64,000 nucleotides of DNA from Nautilus pompilius (Eukaryota; Mollusca; Cephalopoda; Nautilida; Nautilidae): NCBI GenBank assembly GCA_018389105.1, contig JACATO010000966.1, forward strand, positions 403,501 through 467,500, in the 5' to 3' direction. Made by a program: the position numbers and the translations under genes. The notes under the pieces were generated by a model. The model made no database searches, was not told the origin of the DNA, and was given only the letters and a program-made list of their open reading frames with translations. Below, one piece after another: positions 1 through 22,067 of this stretch; the stretch's first letter is position 1; every line of letters begins with the position of its first letter.

Positions 1-614
1 TTATAACTACTAATGGGAATTCAAAAATTTTAGAACCAAAAATGCCTGGCAGAATTCTTGGAGAAATGATTCTTAAGCTATTATAAAAATAAGGCTTGAA
101 TCCAATACATTGTCTTGGCATTGCTGCATATGGCTATAGCATTATAACATCTCAGCAGTGTGAAGTAGCTGCTTAGATTCAAAAAGTTACCACAAATTCA
201 ATTCACTGTAGTTCTAATCGTGCTTTGAATTTAAGTTTGCAAAAATGTATAGAAGTACAGTCTGTGAGAAATACTGTAGGAATCATTGAGCAAATGTGCA
301 TTTTTAAAAATAAACTGCTATCATATTTTATACTGAGAAATCATTTGCATTGCCAGCCTATTCCATTGAGAAATTCGATAGATTGAGAGAGATGACTGTG
401 AATGTAAATGAAAATGCTTTTATTATTCAAAGTCTTAAAGGAGAGAGTGACTTGGAATGGCAAAGACACGTTTAGTAAAGCATTTAGCTTACTATCTGCT
501 GTAGTACGCTGCAAATTTATTATCAGTACAGTGTTTTTCTAAAGCATTTTACTTAACTTTACCATTAAATAAATTTACAAAATGAAAAGTGCAGTTTTTA
601 ATCAAGGATGATTT

Positions 615-1240
615 CTGTTAGAAAGGTGACATTCTCCAGAAACCTTAAGAAAATGCTGAAAAGAATTTTAGTGAATCATTTAAAACAGTTTCTGAGAGAT
701 GTACCGGTTGGGAAATATGAATTTCTATGCCTTGTATTAACAGAAAAACAAACCAACCGAGCAAATATACCAGCGGAAACGAATGAAGAATACTTACGCA
801 TTTCAAATTCCACATTCAGTTTTGTGTGCAACTGCAAAGTAGTAAAAGAAGTCATAAGAGAAACAGGAAGTATAAATGCTGAAGTTTTACCATGTGGTAA
901 TATGACAGACATGCTTAGAGGAGAAATGGTTATGGACTTGCAGTTGGAGTAATAAAAACATGAAGAGAAGATTCTGAATAATGCAGGTGCCGTAATCAGT
1001 TTTCCAGATGTAAGCTTAATTTTAAAGATAGTTGCTACCCTTACCTCTGGAGAAGCAAGTACAGAGAGAAAGTTTCCAACCCTTCGAAGGTTGAAGACAT
1101 TGGTAAGGTCAGCCATGAATGATTACATGGCCTAGTTTTATTATATGCACATACAAACACGAACGTGGAGACAGGAGAAACATTGACTGATCTGCCAAGA
1201 TCACAAATCAAGAGACGTTCCTTTATTCTGTAGAACAACT
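615..1240 (+). pseudogene. hAT transposase relic with C-terminal dimerisation domain
   Basis: At about 985-1133 the plus strand reads VISFPDVSLILKIVATL, then SGEASTERKFPTLRRLKTL and VRSAMNDYMA before a stop. This is the hAT C-terminal dimerisation pattern (S..A..ER.FS.LRRLKT..RS.M). A 114-codon frame upstream (608-952) may be more of the same transposase but is not recognisable alone. The pieces are separated by stops and a frame change, so this is a dead copy. It lies upstream of the first ABHD18 exon seen, probably in an intron. Confidence 0.7.
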
Positions 1241-1259
1241 TTTTTGTGGAGTAATAATA

Positions 1260-1432
1260 CAGTGAAACCCTGGATTCAATGGACACCAACAAAAGTTCAC
1301 ATTGAACTGTGCAAAAAATGTTTTGCTTGGGTGCCTTTTGTGCATGAGTATGTAAATGACCGGATTTAACGGGCTCATGCATTAACAGATACCTCTTACC
1401 CCCTTTTAGTCCATTAAATCAAAGTTTTACTT
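1260..1432. mobile_element. pogo-like MITE, 173 bp
   Basis: The left end CAGTGAAACCCTGGATTCAA and the reverse complement of the right end (AAGTAAAACTTTGATTTAA) form imperfect inverted repeats of about 25 bp, both running on into TGGAC. TA dinucleotides flank both ends (1258-1259 and 1433-1434), as expected for Tc1/mariner/pogo insertions. There is no coding content. It sits directly behind the hAT relic. Confidence 0.6.
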
Positions 1433-2088
1433 TAATAATAATAGTAATAATAATAATAATAATAGATGTTAAGTAAAATCAATTAAAATTTAAATTTATA
1501 TTGTGTACTTTCATTAATTATTGGGCCTTTGGAATAAAGTTTCATGCCTTAAAAGTTTGTCCTAGCTCTGCATATAGTACCTATTAAGAATGGCTTTGTT
1601 GTTAAGGAAATGAGTTATTTGTGTAGATGAGTGAACAGGATTAATTTCTTCATATGTGGACTTAGTGTAATCACAATAATTTGTTGTGGTTTTAATTTGC
1701 AACTTCATCATCTGCCACCTATCTACCAGTTGATGAAATGTCGAATTCTATGAAGTAAAAATGGAAAAAGTGGCCTTCAAATGTAATTAGCCATCATCCT
1801 TTTTCTGGATTTCTATGTACTGAAATTGATATAGTATCATCTTATTTTAGGTAGAAAGGGAGGCCTTGTGTCTTTTGATGTAGATTTTCACTGTTTAGCA
1901 TTTCAGAAGAGTAACATCTTTATGTAATTGTTATTTGTAGTATCTTTCTTTTTCTTTAAATTTTTTTTTTTTAAAAGTAATTTGTTTCTGCAAAATCCCT
2001 GTTATACTGTTTCTTCTAGAAACTTCTAAGATTATTTAAATTTTATTTTTTTCTTTACTGTTCTATGAAAAGAGGTACCTTCCATTAA

Positions 2089-12484
<10,396 letters not shown>

Positions 12485-12985
12485 CCACCCAGTTATGAAT
12501 TTACAAATTGAGTTTTTCTATTGATTTTGGATAGTAGTTTCCAGATTGCCAGTTTCTGTGATTTGATAGTCCTAAAAGATGCTTGTCCAACAAGCCTGCG
12601 AATCTAATGACAGTGAAATATCAGATCATCTATGCGAAATGCTGTTTGTCTTGAAAATTGTCTTTGTTAAGCTGCACATGACTAAATATATCTGACAGAA
12701 TATTCTCTTGTGCATAGTAACATTGTAAGATCATCCAGAATATTAACTGTTATATAATTTTAAAATTGTTTCACTTTCAGTATTAATGGACATATCTCTT
12801 TTATAACTCTGAAGTGATACTGATCATTTAGCATTATTTACACATTTTATTTTTAATTTTTAATTATAGTGGCATTTGTATAAGTGGATAATGACAGATT
12901 TATGGTGCCTGCAAGTGATGAATTTGTAAATAAAAAACTAAGATGTTTTCTAAGCCAGACCTTTAGTTACCAATAAATTGCCATT
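12485..12985 (+). other. probable ABHD18 3' UTR
   Basis: AT-rich sequence after the stop codon. It carries AATAAA at 12929-12934 and again at 12972-12977, either of which could direct 3' end formation. The UTR end is inferred from these signals only. Confidence 0.5.
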
Positions 12986-14164
12986 AATGTCCTTCCTAGC
13001 ACTTTAATTAAAATACTCAATAGCATCAAAACCATCGACATTAAAATTTTCCTCAGACCATCGACTCTACTGATTGTATATTGCGAGACAAACCCCAACA
13101 TACATTACCTGTTAATACGAAGTTTCTATGCATTTAGTTTGTTGAATGGAGAAATCATGAGTTGTCATATAATTCTGAGGAATATGCAGGCTGGTCTTTT
13201 TTTTGAACTGCTAAAACAGTAGTAACGTGTTAAGCTTGAAATACATATCAAAACAGTGAAACAAATCAAAAACCAAGAGCTCAGGCTACAACACTTTTCT
13301 CTCTTTACACACACAGTCCCTACCATATTCATTTGGTAACCTCCATAAATGAATTTATCTTAACAAAATTTAAATATTTTAGGTGTGGGGGGGGATATAA
13401 TCAGTGTGCTTATCACCATTCCAAAAAAAAAAAGCTTCTGCAGTATCCATTCATCCAAGGTCCTGTCATAGGCTGTACTTGCCATGCCTGTGCACTCAAT
13501 ACCAGGCCAGTGTCATCTCTGCTGACTTGACTATAGAAGGTATTTAGCACATAAAAGCACTTTGAAAGGTTTGATCAGAGGACAAGTCTGGAAAGTCTCT
13601 AAGCACTGCTGTGTACTCTTCTCCAGTGAGTCCAGGTTTCAGCAATTCACATCTGGAGGTTGTACACAAGCTTCGATAAAACCTAATGAAGATTTTCAAA
13701 TCCAATTATTTTAGCCATGGTTAAGTTTGGAGATAGGTATGTCATGGTGGAAAGACAGAATTTACATTTGTTAATGGACATCTCAATTCTGTTGATGGCA
13801 TTGCCATTTTACAAACATGCCTACCACTGTACCATCAAGGCATACTGAGTTGTGATATCCATATTCTGCAAGATGATGATGATGATGCTACGTGCCATGC
13901 CATCTCTTTGTATGACCAGTCTGAAAGAGGAATCAAGAAACTTTTTTTTCCCCAGAGTACCATAAAGCCCTGATATGGATCTAATTGAGTATCTAAATTA
14001 TCAGCTGAGAGCAACCCATCCATATTCCATGAATGAGACACTGAACTTTCAGATATTTGGAGAATCAAAGGACAAGATTCAGTACAATAACACGAATGAA
14101 GGGTATTAGTCAGTCAAATCAGGGCATTTTTCTTCTTCGATCACTCATTTCATAAGAGTGGAAT

Positions 14165-14405
14165 GTGTTGCGCCATCATCATGCTGGCCCAGTGCATCCG
14201 TCTTCAGCAGTGGTTTATTCTTCTGACTTGTCATAGGAGACTTGCCTGTCATGGTCATAGAGCATCCCCATGCCCTTGGTTCCTGTGTCTGAGTGCCTAC
14301 ACAGGCCACACTCCAGCAGCAACTGGAGCAATGTCAGTAAAGTACCTTGCTCAAGGGTCACTAGGTCCTGAAGCCAACACACTCACCACTGAGCCACATT
14401 GCCTG
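14165..14405 (-). repeat. tRNA-derived SINE, minus orientation
   Basis: The minus strand has a perfect A-box-like TGGCTCAGTGG (14396-14386) followed downstream by CCCTTGAGCAAGGTACTTTA (14356-14337), a motif widely shared among animal tRNA-SINEs. The B-box part between them appears shortened or lost, so this is probably a degraded copy. Confidence 0.55.
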
Positions 14406-15340
14406 GCTGATCAGAGCATTTAAAATGCATCATGACAAATATCCACTTATTGGTTTGAGGTGCATTGTGTTGTTCTGCAATAATTAGCTTAGATTTATTA
14501 ACTCAAATTGCAAACCATGCCTTTTGAGACCACTTGGTCAGTTGAAGACGACACATATAAACAGAAAGAAAAATCTATGTCTGGTTGCTTCTGCCCTGAC
14601 CACTGCAGAGCAGCACAAAAGAAAGAATGCTTCAGATGGGAAATTTGACAAACTATGTATAACAGTTTTGATAAGTTGACCTATAGTGGCATATGTCAAG
14701 CATCAAAGTTCCTACCATTATGACAAGAATGAAACAATCTTTTTGTCAGTGTAGTACATTAGTGCTAGCTGCAAAATGTGGAGCCAAAACTGCTATAATA
14801 ATTCACTCAACTGCATTTTAAATAACAAATTCTGAAAGTTAGTAATGAGATGCTAAAATTTTAAAACTGTTGTGATCAAAAGTTGTATGTTATTGATTCA
14901 AATAAGGATGAAGACTTTTCACAGCCAGTGATTCTACCTTTAGCAGTCTGATCAGTTATTAACCTTGAGACAACATTGATAGGTTATTTGTGGGTGTATT
15001 GTCACAGCTTACTGTAATATAGTGTTAAATGTTGCGTTTCTGGGTGAATATGATCACATTTTTGTTGCCATTTTGGAAAGGACCATCTGATCTGATTGAA
15101 GGGTTTGTTTTTTCTCAAACATTGGCTTGAACGTTTTACATTTTATACAGAAAAAATAACTGATGATATAATCTCTCAAACACAAGATTAATCAGTATAT
15201 AGTTTTAATGGGGCATGCACATCTCATCTAATAGATGATATAACTACAGACACTTAAGGTTTTACATTATTTTCCTAGGCACATTCTCATCACAAACAGG
15301 GTGTTCCCGTATCATTTTCAAGATTTCATATATTTATTAT

Positions 15341-15365
15341 TAGTAGTAGTAGTAGTAGTAGTAGT
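15341..15365. repeat. (TAG)n microsatellite
   Basis: About eight uninterrupted TAG units in intergenic DNA. Confidence 0.9.
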
Positions 15366-15597
15366 GAGGAAGATAGTGGCCCATTTGGTAAGGTTGACAG
15401 TTTTGCATTAAGTCATAGGCTTTTTTTTGTAATTTTCAATCTTGGCTCTTGGGTACTTTCCGATGTTTAGTTAATTTTACACTTCTGAACTGTCACATGT
15501 ACAGCTGCAATAAGCAAACCACAAATTATAAATGTATTATTATTATTAGTTCTGCAGAAAAACAGTTAAGCACACAAAGATCTCAGTTTTGGTGTTG

Positions 15598-15722
15598 TTG
15601 CTGTTGTTGTTAAGCGAGTTGGACGTCCAAATGCCGAGTCCTCCTCGTAACTGAGAGATGTTCGTCGAGCCGACAAGCAGCCCGGTCCCCCGACACCGTG
15701 GGTCCCAAGGACCCGGGAGGTC
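15598..15722 (-). mobile_element. 5'-truncated retroposon 3' end with 14-bp target-site duplication
   Basis: A strikingly GC-rich block of about 125 bp in AT-rich surroundings is bracketed by a perfect 14-bp direct repeat CAGTTTTGGTGTTG (15584-15597 and 15723-15736). On the minus strand the block ends with AACTCGCTTAACAACAACAG, an AAC-type tail abutting the duplication, as expected for a LINE (RTE or I-like) or LINE-mobilised SINE inserted by target-primed reverse transcription and truncated at its 5' end. I do not recognise the family. A short open frame on the minus strand runs through it. Confidence 0.7.
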
Positions 15723-18700
15723 CAGTTTTGGTGTTGAGGAGTTTTCAGATTGAGTCATATTCTAAAATACTTGACTGTGACGAGCAACTGATAAATCAAG
15801 TGAGGCATAAACGATGCTAGTTACTCTTACAGAAAAGGAAAACTGGAAGATATAAGAAAAATTGAGTCATTACCTTTATATTGCAATAATATTATTAGAT
15901 TAAGAGTAATGCAGATTTCTAGTTTTAATGGTAATGAATACAGATGGTTTAATTCAGTAGTGATAGTATTGAGAAAAGTACATGAGAAATAGGTTGGAAA
16001 TTCTTCTGTCCAGTATTTATTTACAAATTCTGTAATTTTCTAAGTAGTGAAAGTCACTGAAAACTGATCAGATTTTAACTCTTGATTTCGCTCAGCACCC
16101 AGATATTAATTAGTACAACCTATTCCACCATTCTTCATAGATTTTGTTTAATTCAGTAGTCAGAGAGTAAGATCGATCAATCAATCAATCAATATTCTTG
16201 ATTTTTCATTTCATTGTAGTTTCTTTAAAAATGTGGAGAAATGGAAATATTTTCAGTAATATAGTAAAATATGCAACTAATGTGTGCCTTCCTGCAACAC
16301 CTAACAATAGTTGAACTAGTTAAATACGCCTCTCATAGCAAACTTTTTTTTCCCTCCTACAAATAAAATCAAAAATGCACAGTCACTAAACAATATTTCA
16401 TTCTGAAAAACAAATAAGTTTAGCAATTTTTACATTTCATCATCATTTTAAATGCAATTCTCTTCATGTATGAAACATGAGATTTGTAGCCAGGCTTTAT
16501 TTTAGTTATGCGAGTTAAGAATACAATTAATTAAAGAATTTAAATACAATAAAGACATTTAGATCAGTATATTAGAGAAAAGGAGAAGTAAAACCAGCAG
16601 AAACACTAACACTGACCTTTATAGTAGTTTTCTTTGCTTCTAAAAATGATCCAAGATCAACTTTGTTAATTTGCAGACTGGTCTTTTAAAATGTTACAGC
16701 TGCTGGTGTTTCATCATAGTTTCTGGCTTTCTGTTACCAAGCCATCAATCAGAAGTATGAATATTAACCCTAACATTTGATACTGATGTTTCATTGTGTG
16801 CATTATTTAACATTATCAGATGAGCTCTGTTTCTGAGGTTCTGAAAGAAATTGCTTGTTTGAAAGTATCAACATCCATATCTCCTCCACCTGATACATTT
16901 CAGGCATTTTTTTCTTTCTTCTTTTCTACAAGTTTAAGGAACCGAATAAAATTGTAATTTATTTTTATGAGAGATTATCACCTTGAGATAAGATGCACAG
17001 GTACTTTTTTTTAATTTGTGTTTCTCAGAATGTAGAGCCTACAAAATCCCTTCTGAGAGACTTTGCTGCCCGTCCATTTGGTTATCTAGCTTTATTTAAG
17101 CACTAGCAGCCCATTCACAGAAATGTTAACACACATTTTCTCTGGTGCTTCTTGAGTGAAGTGGGTTTGTTCTCTTCATAGTTAACTTCATTAAACTGAG
17201 AATGTATGTATGAAAAATTATAGTATCAAGTGTATTTACCAAATAGGATAAATTGTTATTTTGGTTTGTTTTTTCTGCATCATTTTGTGAAAGGATCTTT
17301 TAAATACAAATTAAAAAACCCTGTCTCTCATGTAATATAAACAACAATAAGAAATTAAAAAATGTTTTTCTCTCTTTTTTCACAACTTGTTTGTTATTAC
17401 CAACATGTGGGATGATAAATACCAACAGTCTCTAGAATTACAAAACCTGAAAACAATCAATGCAAACATGCAGTATGTTCTGATTTTGTTACTCTATGAA
17501 ATTCTAAAAAGCAGGCTGACATTAAATTTTGTTTTGCACAAAGAACATTTGACTCCATTTTCTCTACTTATGTCTTCAGAGCCTATCCAGGACAGCAGCT
17601 GGATGTGATTAATAAGGCAGGTGCTGAAAACTTATCTCAATAATGATACCAGACCTTAGATCAGCTACCATGTCATCATAGCCTCCTGTCATAGTGTTGT
17701 CTACAACAAGAAAATCAAGAATCCAAATGTGTTATTCCAGTCAGATGGTATAATAATAATCAGAAAAAAATGGCTTACTGTTTACATCAAAGTCTATGAG
17801 TGATAAGCATGGAATAGGCTGAAATTCATCACCATCAGTTGTCTGAATTTGTTACAGCAGCAGTCTGCTGATTCAGCTTAATACAGCATCTCAACATGAC
17901 AATTACTGAAAGAATATCTAGAGATTACTTTACAAGTGTTGGAGACATGCTGTCAGTATTAATAGCAGTGGTTTATTTGAATCAAAAATCTCATTTAACC
18001 ACCGGAATTGCGAACAGGCAATGCTTGTGAAGTTCTTTGGCGAGGGGGGTAGGGTAAAGTCAACTTTTATTAACGATCAGTAACTCCTCATTTCATTTTT
18101 TACACAAGCCTTGAAAGAGTCCCAGCTTCCATGAGTATGCATTAAATGAGCCTGCAAGAGAAGTACAAAGCAAGAAAGTCAAGTCAAACAAACAAAAAAA
18201 AAAAACATGGCCTCCCAAAATACCAATTTCACATGCAAGGCATTCTCTTGCAAATAATTGTTCTAAAATGACCAAAAATGGCTTCATGTTTCAAGTACTA
18301 TAGATTTAGTAAGAGGGTTTGCATTACTTTCCGAAGTGTATTCAATACTTGTTGACTTCAGCAGTCGATTGCTTTTAACTCCCAAACTATAGCACATGTT
18401 AATGGAACTATGTTTGTATGTACAGTGGTCATATAGTTTGCAGGGTGGTGGTAGTAGTGCCATTTATGCTATTTGATGTCACCTTGTTTTTTCTTCTGTA
18501 TGTGAGCTCTGAGCTTAGGTGTGTTGCTTTGTCTGCAAAGACACCTGTGAACAAACAGCACATGCAGAGTTTTTTCATAGCAAAGAGTGCATGGTAGACT
18601 CGGCTTGATGGGCCTTTCATAATGATAGGTTTTCACCAAGGGCTTTGTTTTAATCCCATCCATAAACTCGAGACAGGACCTGTGGAAATTACTGCAGGAA

Positions 18701-18901
18701 TTCAATAAGTGTCACCAATAAATTGACTAAGCAACCTGCAAGAAACACTGCCACCATCAAGTTGTCAGGCCTACTGGCTTGCCTCAAACTGTGTTAAATC
18801 ATGCTTGAATACAGCCTGCACATGCACACCTTTCTGTGTTCCTGGTTTGGGAGTAAAAAACGACTAACTGCAAAAAGTAACTTCATGGTCACCTGGACCA
18901 C

Positions 18902-18925
18902 CCACCACCACCACCACCACCACCA
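18902..18925. repeat. (CCA)n microsatellite
   Basis: About eight CCA units. Confidence 0.9.
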
Positions 18926-19699
18926 AAGCACTTAAGATTGGATGCATAAATTCAAACTTTTTCCATGCAAGCAAAAACTCCTATAACAAGGTTATGTAAA
19001 GAAGTCATAGAGAATGTTTAGTTTAAAAATACATAAGTAATAAAGCAAAAACCACTGAGAAATCACAGAAATGTAATTGACATGATATTTTTTAAAAATA
19101 AAGACCATCTTTACATGGTAATTTTATCACATTAGATATCAAAATGGTAGTCTTTTGGTTCTCTGGCAGTCATTAGAGATTAAGTAAAGATTACTGTTGT
19201 TTAATATTTGATATTTAGGTCTTATGAAGCAAACTTTTAAAAAGATTTTATGCCATTATGATTTCCCACAACTATGTAATAAACTACAATGTTAAATCAG
19301 AATAAAATTTTTAGATAATAACATGATAATTTTAAGGGCATATGTCATTAGGCTAGCAGATTAATTAACTTTAATGATTACAGTAGTACTCTATTACATT
19401 ATTAATGTAACTATCATTTTCATTCAATGACACTATAAACAAGATTTCTTACTCCATCAAGTTGAAAAATGCAATCTCAGCATATATATAAAAGGAAAAT
19501 ATTAGGATTCCTTAATAAGAGAATTTGATTAGATGTATGGATGGCTGGTTTGTCATATGTATTATTTTTGCTAAGCTTTCCTTTAGCCACTGAAACTGTT
19601 TGTGACAGACTTCTTTAAAAAACTGGCATAGTCTTTCCATAATGCCAATCTGTTAGTCTCATTTCTGACCACAACAGAGAGGTGCGTGCGCATGTGCGC

Positions 19700-20540
19700 A
19701 CTCCATAAGTGTAGATTGACATCAAAGTTTTTTTAAAAATTTTATTCTGGAACCGTTCATAGCACTGCAAAAAAATGAATGAGGTTAATTCTTTATGGGT
19801 CTGACCTCTGCCTTAAGTAAGGAAGTAGCATGCTGTCACATTGTATGGGTGAGACCAGCAATCCCGGTCTGTAGGTTTGTATGGACACTTTCACAGGTAT
19901 ATGTTAAGAATAGCCCACACATGCTCAATGAGATTTATATTTGATAATTGGCCAGGCCATGGCAAAGTTATGATGTCCTGACCCTCTTTCCATCTTTGTA
20001 TTGCATTGGTAGTGAGAGTCGGGGCACAGTCTTCCATAAAATACTTCTGTCTTTGGACAGATGACTATTGACACAGACAGGCAAAAGTCCCTTTCAGAGA
20101 ATGCTGATGCATTGGACAGAAGTTTTAGTTCCTTTACAGACCACCAGCTGTGACTCTCTATTCGCCCAAATCAAATCTCACCCTAATACAACTACAACTT
20201 TATTTTGTCATGGTTCCTGATAGTTTGATGAAAATTCCCATACTGGACAACTGAGAACTTTGAAGAATGGGACTCAGAAAAAATGAGAGTTTGTTCCAGC
20301 AGGCAGAAGGACATTGTAGCTTATTCACTGCTGATGTCAACTTATATTATGGTGGGTAAGAAAGGGTTTGTGTCATGAAGCCAAATGTTAGGGTTTGGTT
20401 TCCACACTTCAAGAGTCTGTCTACTCTGCTGGCTTTTGGCATCCAAATGCTTTCTAACATTTCAACTGGACAATCACTTTTTTGACAGCAGATTAACCAG
20501 TGCCAAGGAAATTTCTTGCTTGTTTCTGCCAACATTCCAC
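19700..20540 (-). pseudogene. Tc1/mariner-like transposase relic
   Basis: The minus strand around 20040-19905 reads KYFMEDCAPTLTTNAIQRW, then ITLPWPGQLSNINLIEHVW and AIL. This matches Tc1-family F..D.AP......I..W... and LPWPxxSPDLNPIEHVW, the region carrying the second and third DDE residues. Stops and frame changes lie on both sides and the SPDLNP motif is altered to SNINLI, so the copy is inactive. Terminal repeats were not identified. Confidence 0.7.
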
Positions 20541-21255
20541 TGCATGACTATATGTCCCTCTTCAAAGTCCATTGGTTCCTGTGAGCCATCTGTTCTTGGC
20601 ATGATTATCTACAGACTGAAGCTTTTCCCAGCCCATACCTATTCTTATTTTTTGCATTCAAGTGCTTATCATTTGACTGGAATGGCCTGCTTGAATCTGA
20701 TGGGGTGTCTGCTTATTTATGTCAAGTCTCTGTATACTAGAAGACAGATTAGTCTGCAAAGTATAACATTAAAACAAAGTAAAAAAGATTGACATGCTAT
20801 AAACAAAAATGTATTAATTTGTACTCATATTCAGATGAAAACATTCAGATAAGTACATTATTCACTCCAAAACATAGCAACAACCTGACATAAAAATGTA
20901 TCATCCTAAGATTTACTTATGATGCAATAGCTATCAGTCAGACGGGGAAAATAAATGCAACCTTGAAAAATAACTGCGCGTTCATACTAAACAATGAAAT
21001 ATATTAGTTTTAGAACCACTGGTATAATAGCATAAACTTAGTACAAAATCTAATGTAAAGCAAATTGAATTAAACAGAGATGAAGGATTTCTAAGTGACC
21101 TTAAACAATTTCAGGTATAAATACATTTTCTTTTTTTAAAAGAATGGCTGCTTATTTTATAACTGGGTAAGTAGTTCAATAATATTTCCTAATAATTCTT
21201 GAAGTAGTAAACATTGTTTCTCTGAAATCAGAAAGCCTGCCTTGTTTATGGATAC

Positions 21256-21280
21256 ATACACACACACACACACACACACC
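21256..21280. repeat. (CA)n microsatellite
   Basis: A run of about 12 CA units. Confidence 0.9.
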
Positions 21281-22055
21281 TTATCGCCAACCACCACCAG
21301 TACTGTAGAGAGCCAAAATGCCAACCCATATTGATTAGATCAGTGTACCTCCAATAAGCAGGTCTGTTCAGATTAGTACCTACTTAGTTAAACAGAAAGT
21401 CTATTGCTCTGAGGAATTAATCTACAAGATTACATTCTAACCAGGAACTCTGCTAAAAGAGAGATTTCAAATTTTAAGCAAAGTTGAATTTTTTCTGATA
21501 AGTATTTGAAATATATACAGTAGAGGTTTTTTCTTTCCTGGGGTACCTGTTAAAAAACAAACTGATCAAAATAATTTAGGGTACAAAATAACAGAACTCT
21601 TTTTAAATTATATTCTTATTATTTATAAAAATTTTTTTCCAAGATGAAATGAAAACTCAAACAGGGTAGTCAGTAGCAGTTATCTACAACACCACACAGA
21701 CAAACTGTGCCAGAATAAAGGCCATTTCTAAACTGATCCGGTATTCTTTTCTTGTACAAACATAGCTGGGATGGTGAAGGCAAATAAATGACTGAGAAGG
21801 CATATGAATGATCTCGTGTGGATGTTACTTACAATACTACTGAGTAAGAGACTACATTACCTCTTTCATATAGTAGTAGTAATATATAATTTAAAAAGCT
21901 AGAAGAAGAAGACTTCATCAAAATCTTTTAAATGCATCTTAGAATCAATTTATCATTACTCTACATATTTATGAGAGTTATTTTGAGCTTTCTCTATCAG
22001 CTCATTGTTATGTTAGTAACAGAACTGTTTCAGCAATGTTCCCTTATTACTGTCA

Positions 22056-22067
22056 TCAGGGTCGGTC
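22056..22067 (-). CDS. MICU3: candidate MICU3 last coding segment (DRP-stop)
   Basis: Just downstream of the EF-hand 2 exon on the minus strand lies a very good acceptor (pyrimidine-rich, ending ttttctcag). In phase 0 it gives Asp-Arg-Pro and then TGA at 22058-22056. This would end the protein GARDRP, much shorter than the vertebrate tail. Chosen on acceptor quality and phase only; another terminal exon elsewhere in 13000-24300 is possible. Confidence 0.35.
   Translation of the reverse strand, partial: DRP

Larger units (their letters stand above)
12986..22055. other. convergent intergenic / 3' region
   Basis: About 9 kb between the ABHD18 3' end and the proposed MICU3 stop. Open frames here are short and have no family match. 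Recognised contents are the SINE at 14165-14405, the (TAG)n at 15341, the GC-rich retroposon at 15598-15722, (CCA)n at 18902, the Tc1 relic at 19700-20540 and (CA)n at 21256. Part of the right side may be MICU3 3' UTR. Confidence 0.5.

Noticed and set aside
13835-14068. Minus-strand open frame with a YGTLGKKKF-like string, considered as a piggyBac or Tc1 relic.
   Set aside because: The surrounding motifs occur in the wrong order or not at all; the similarity is too short.
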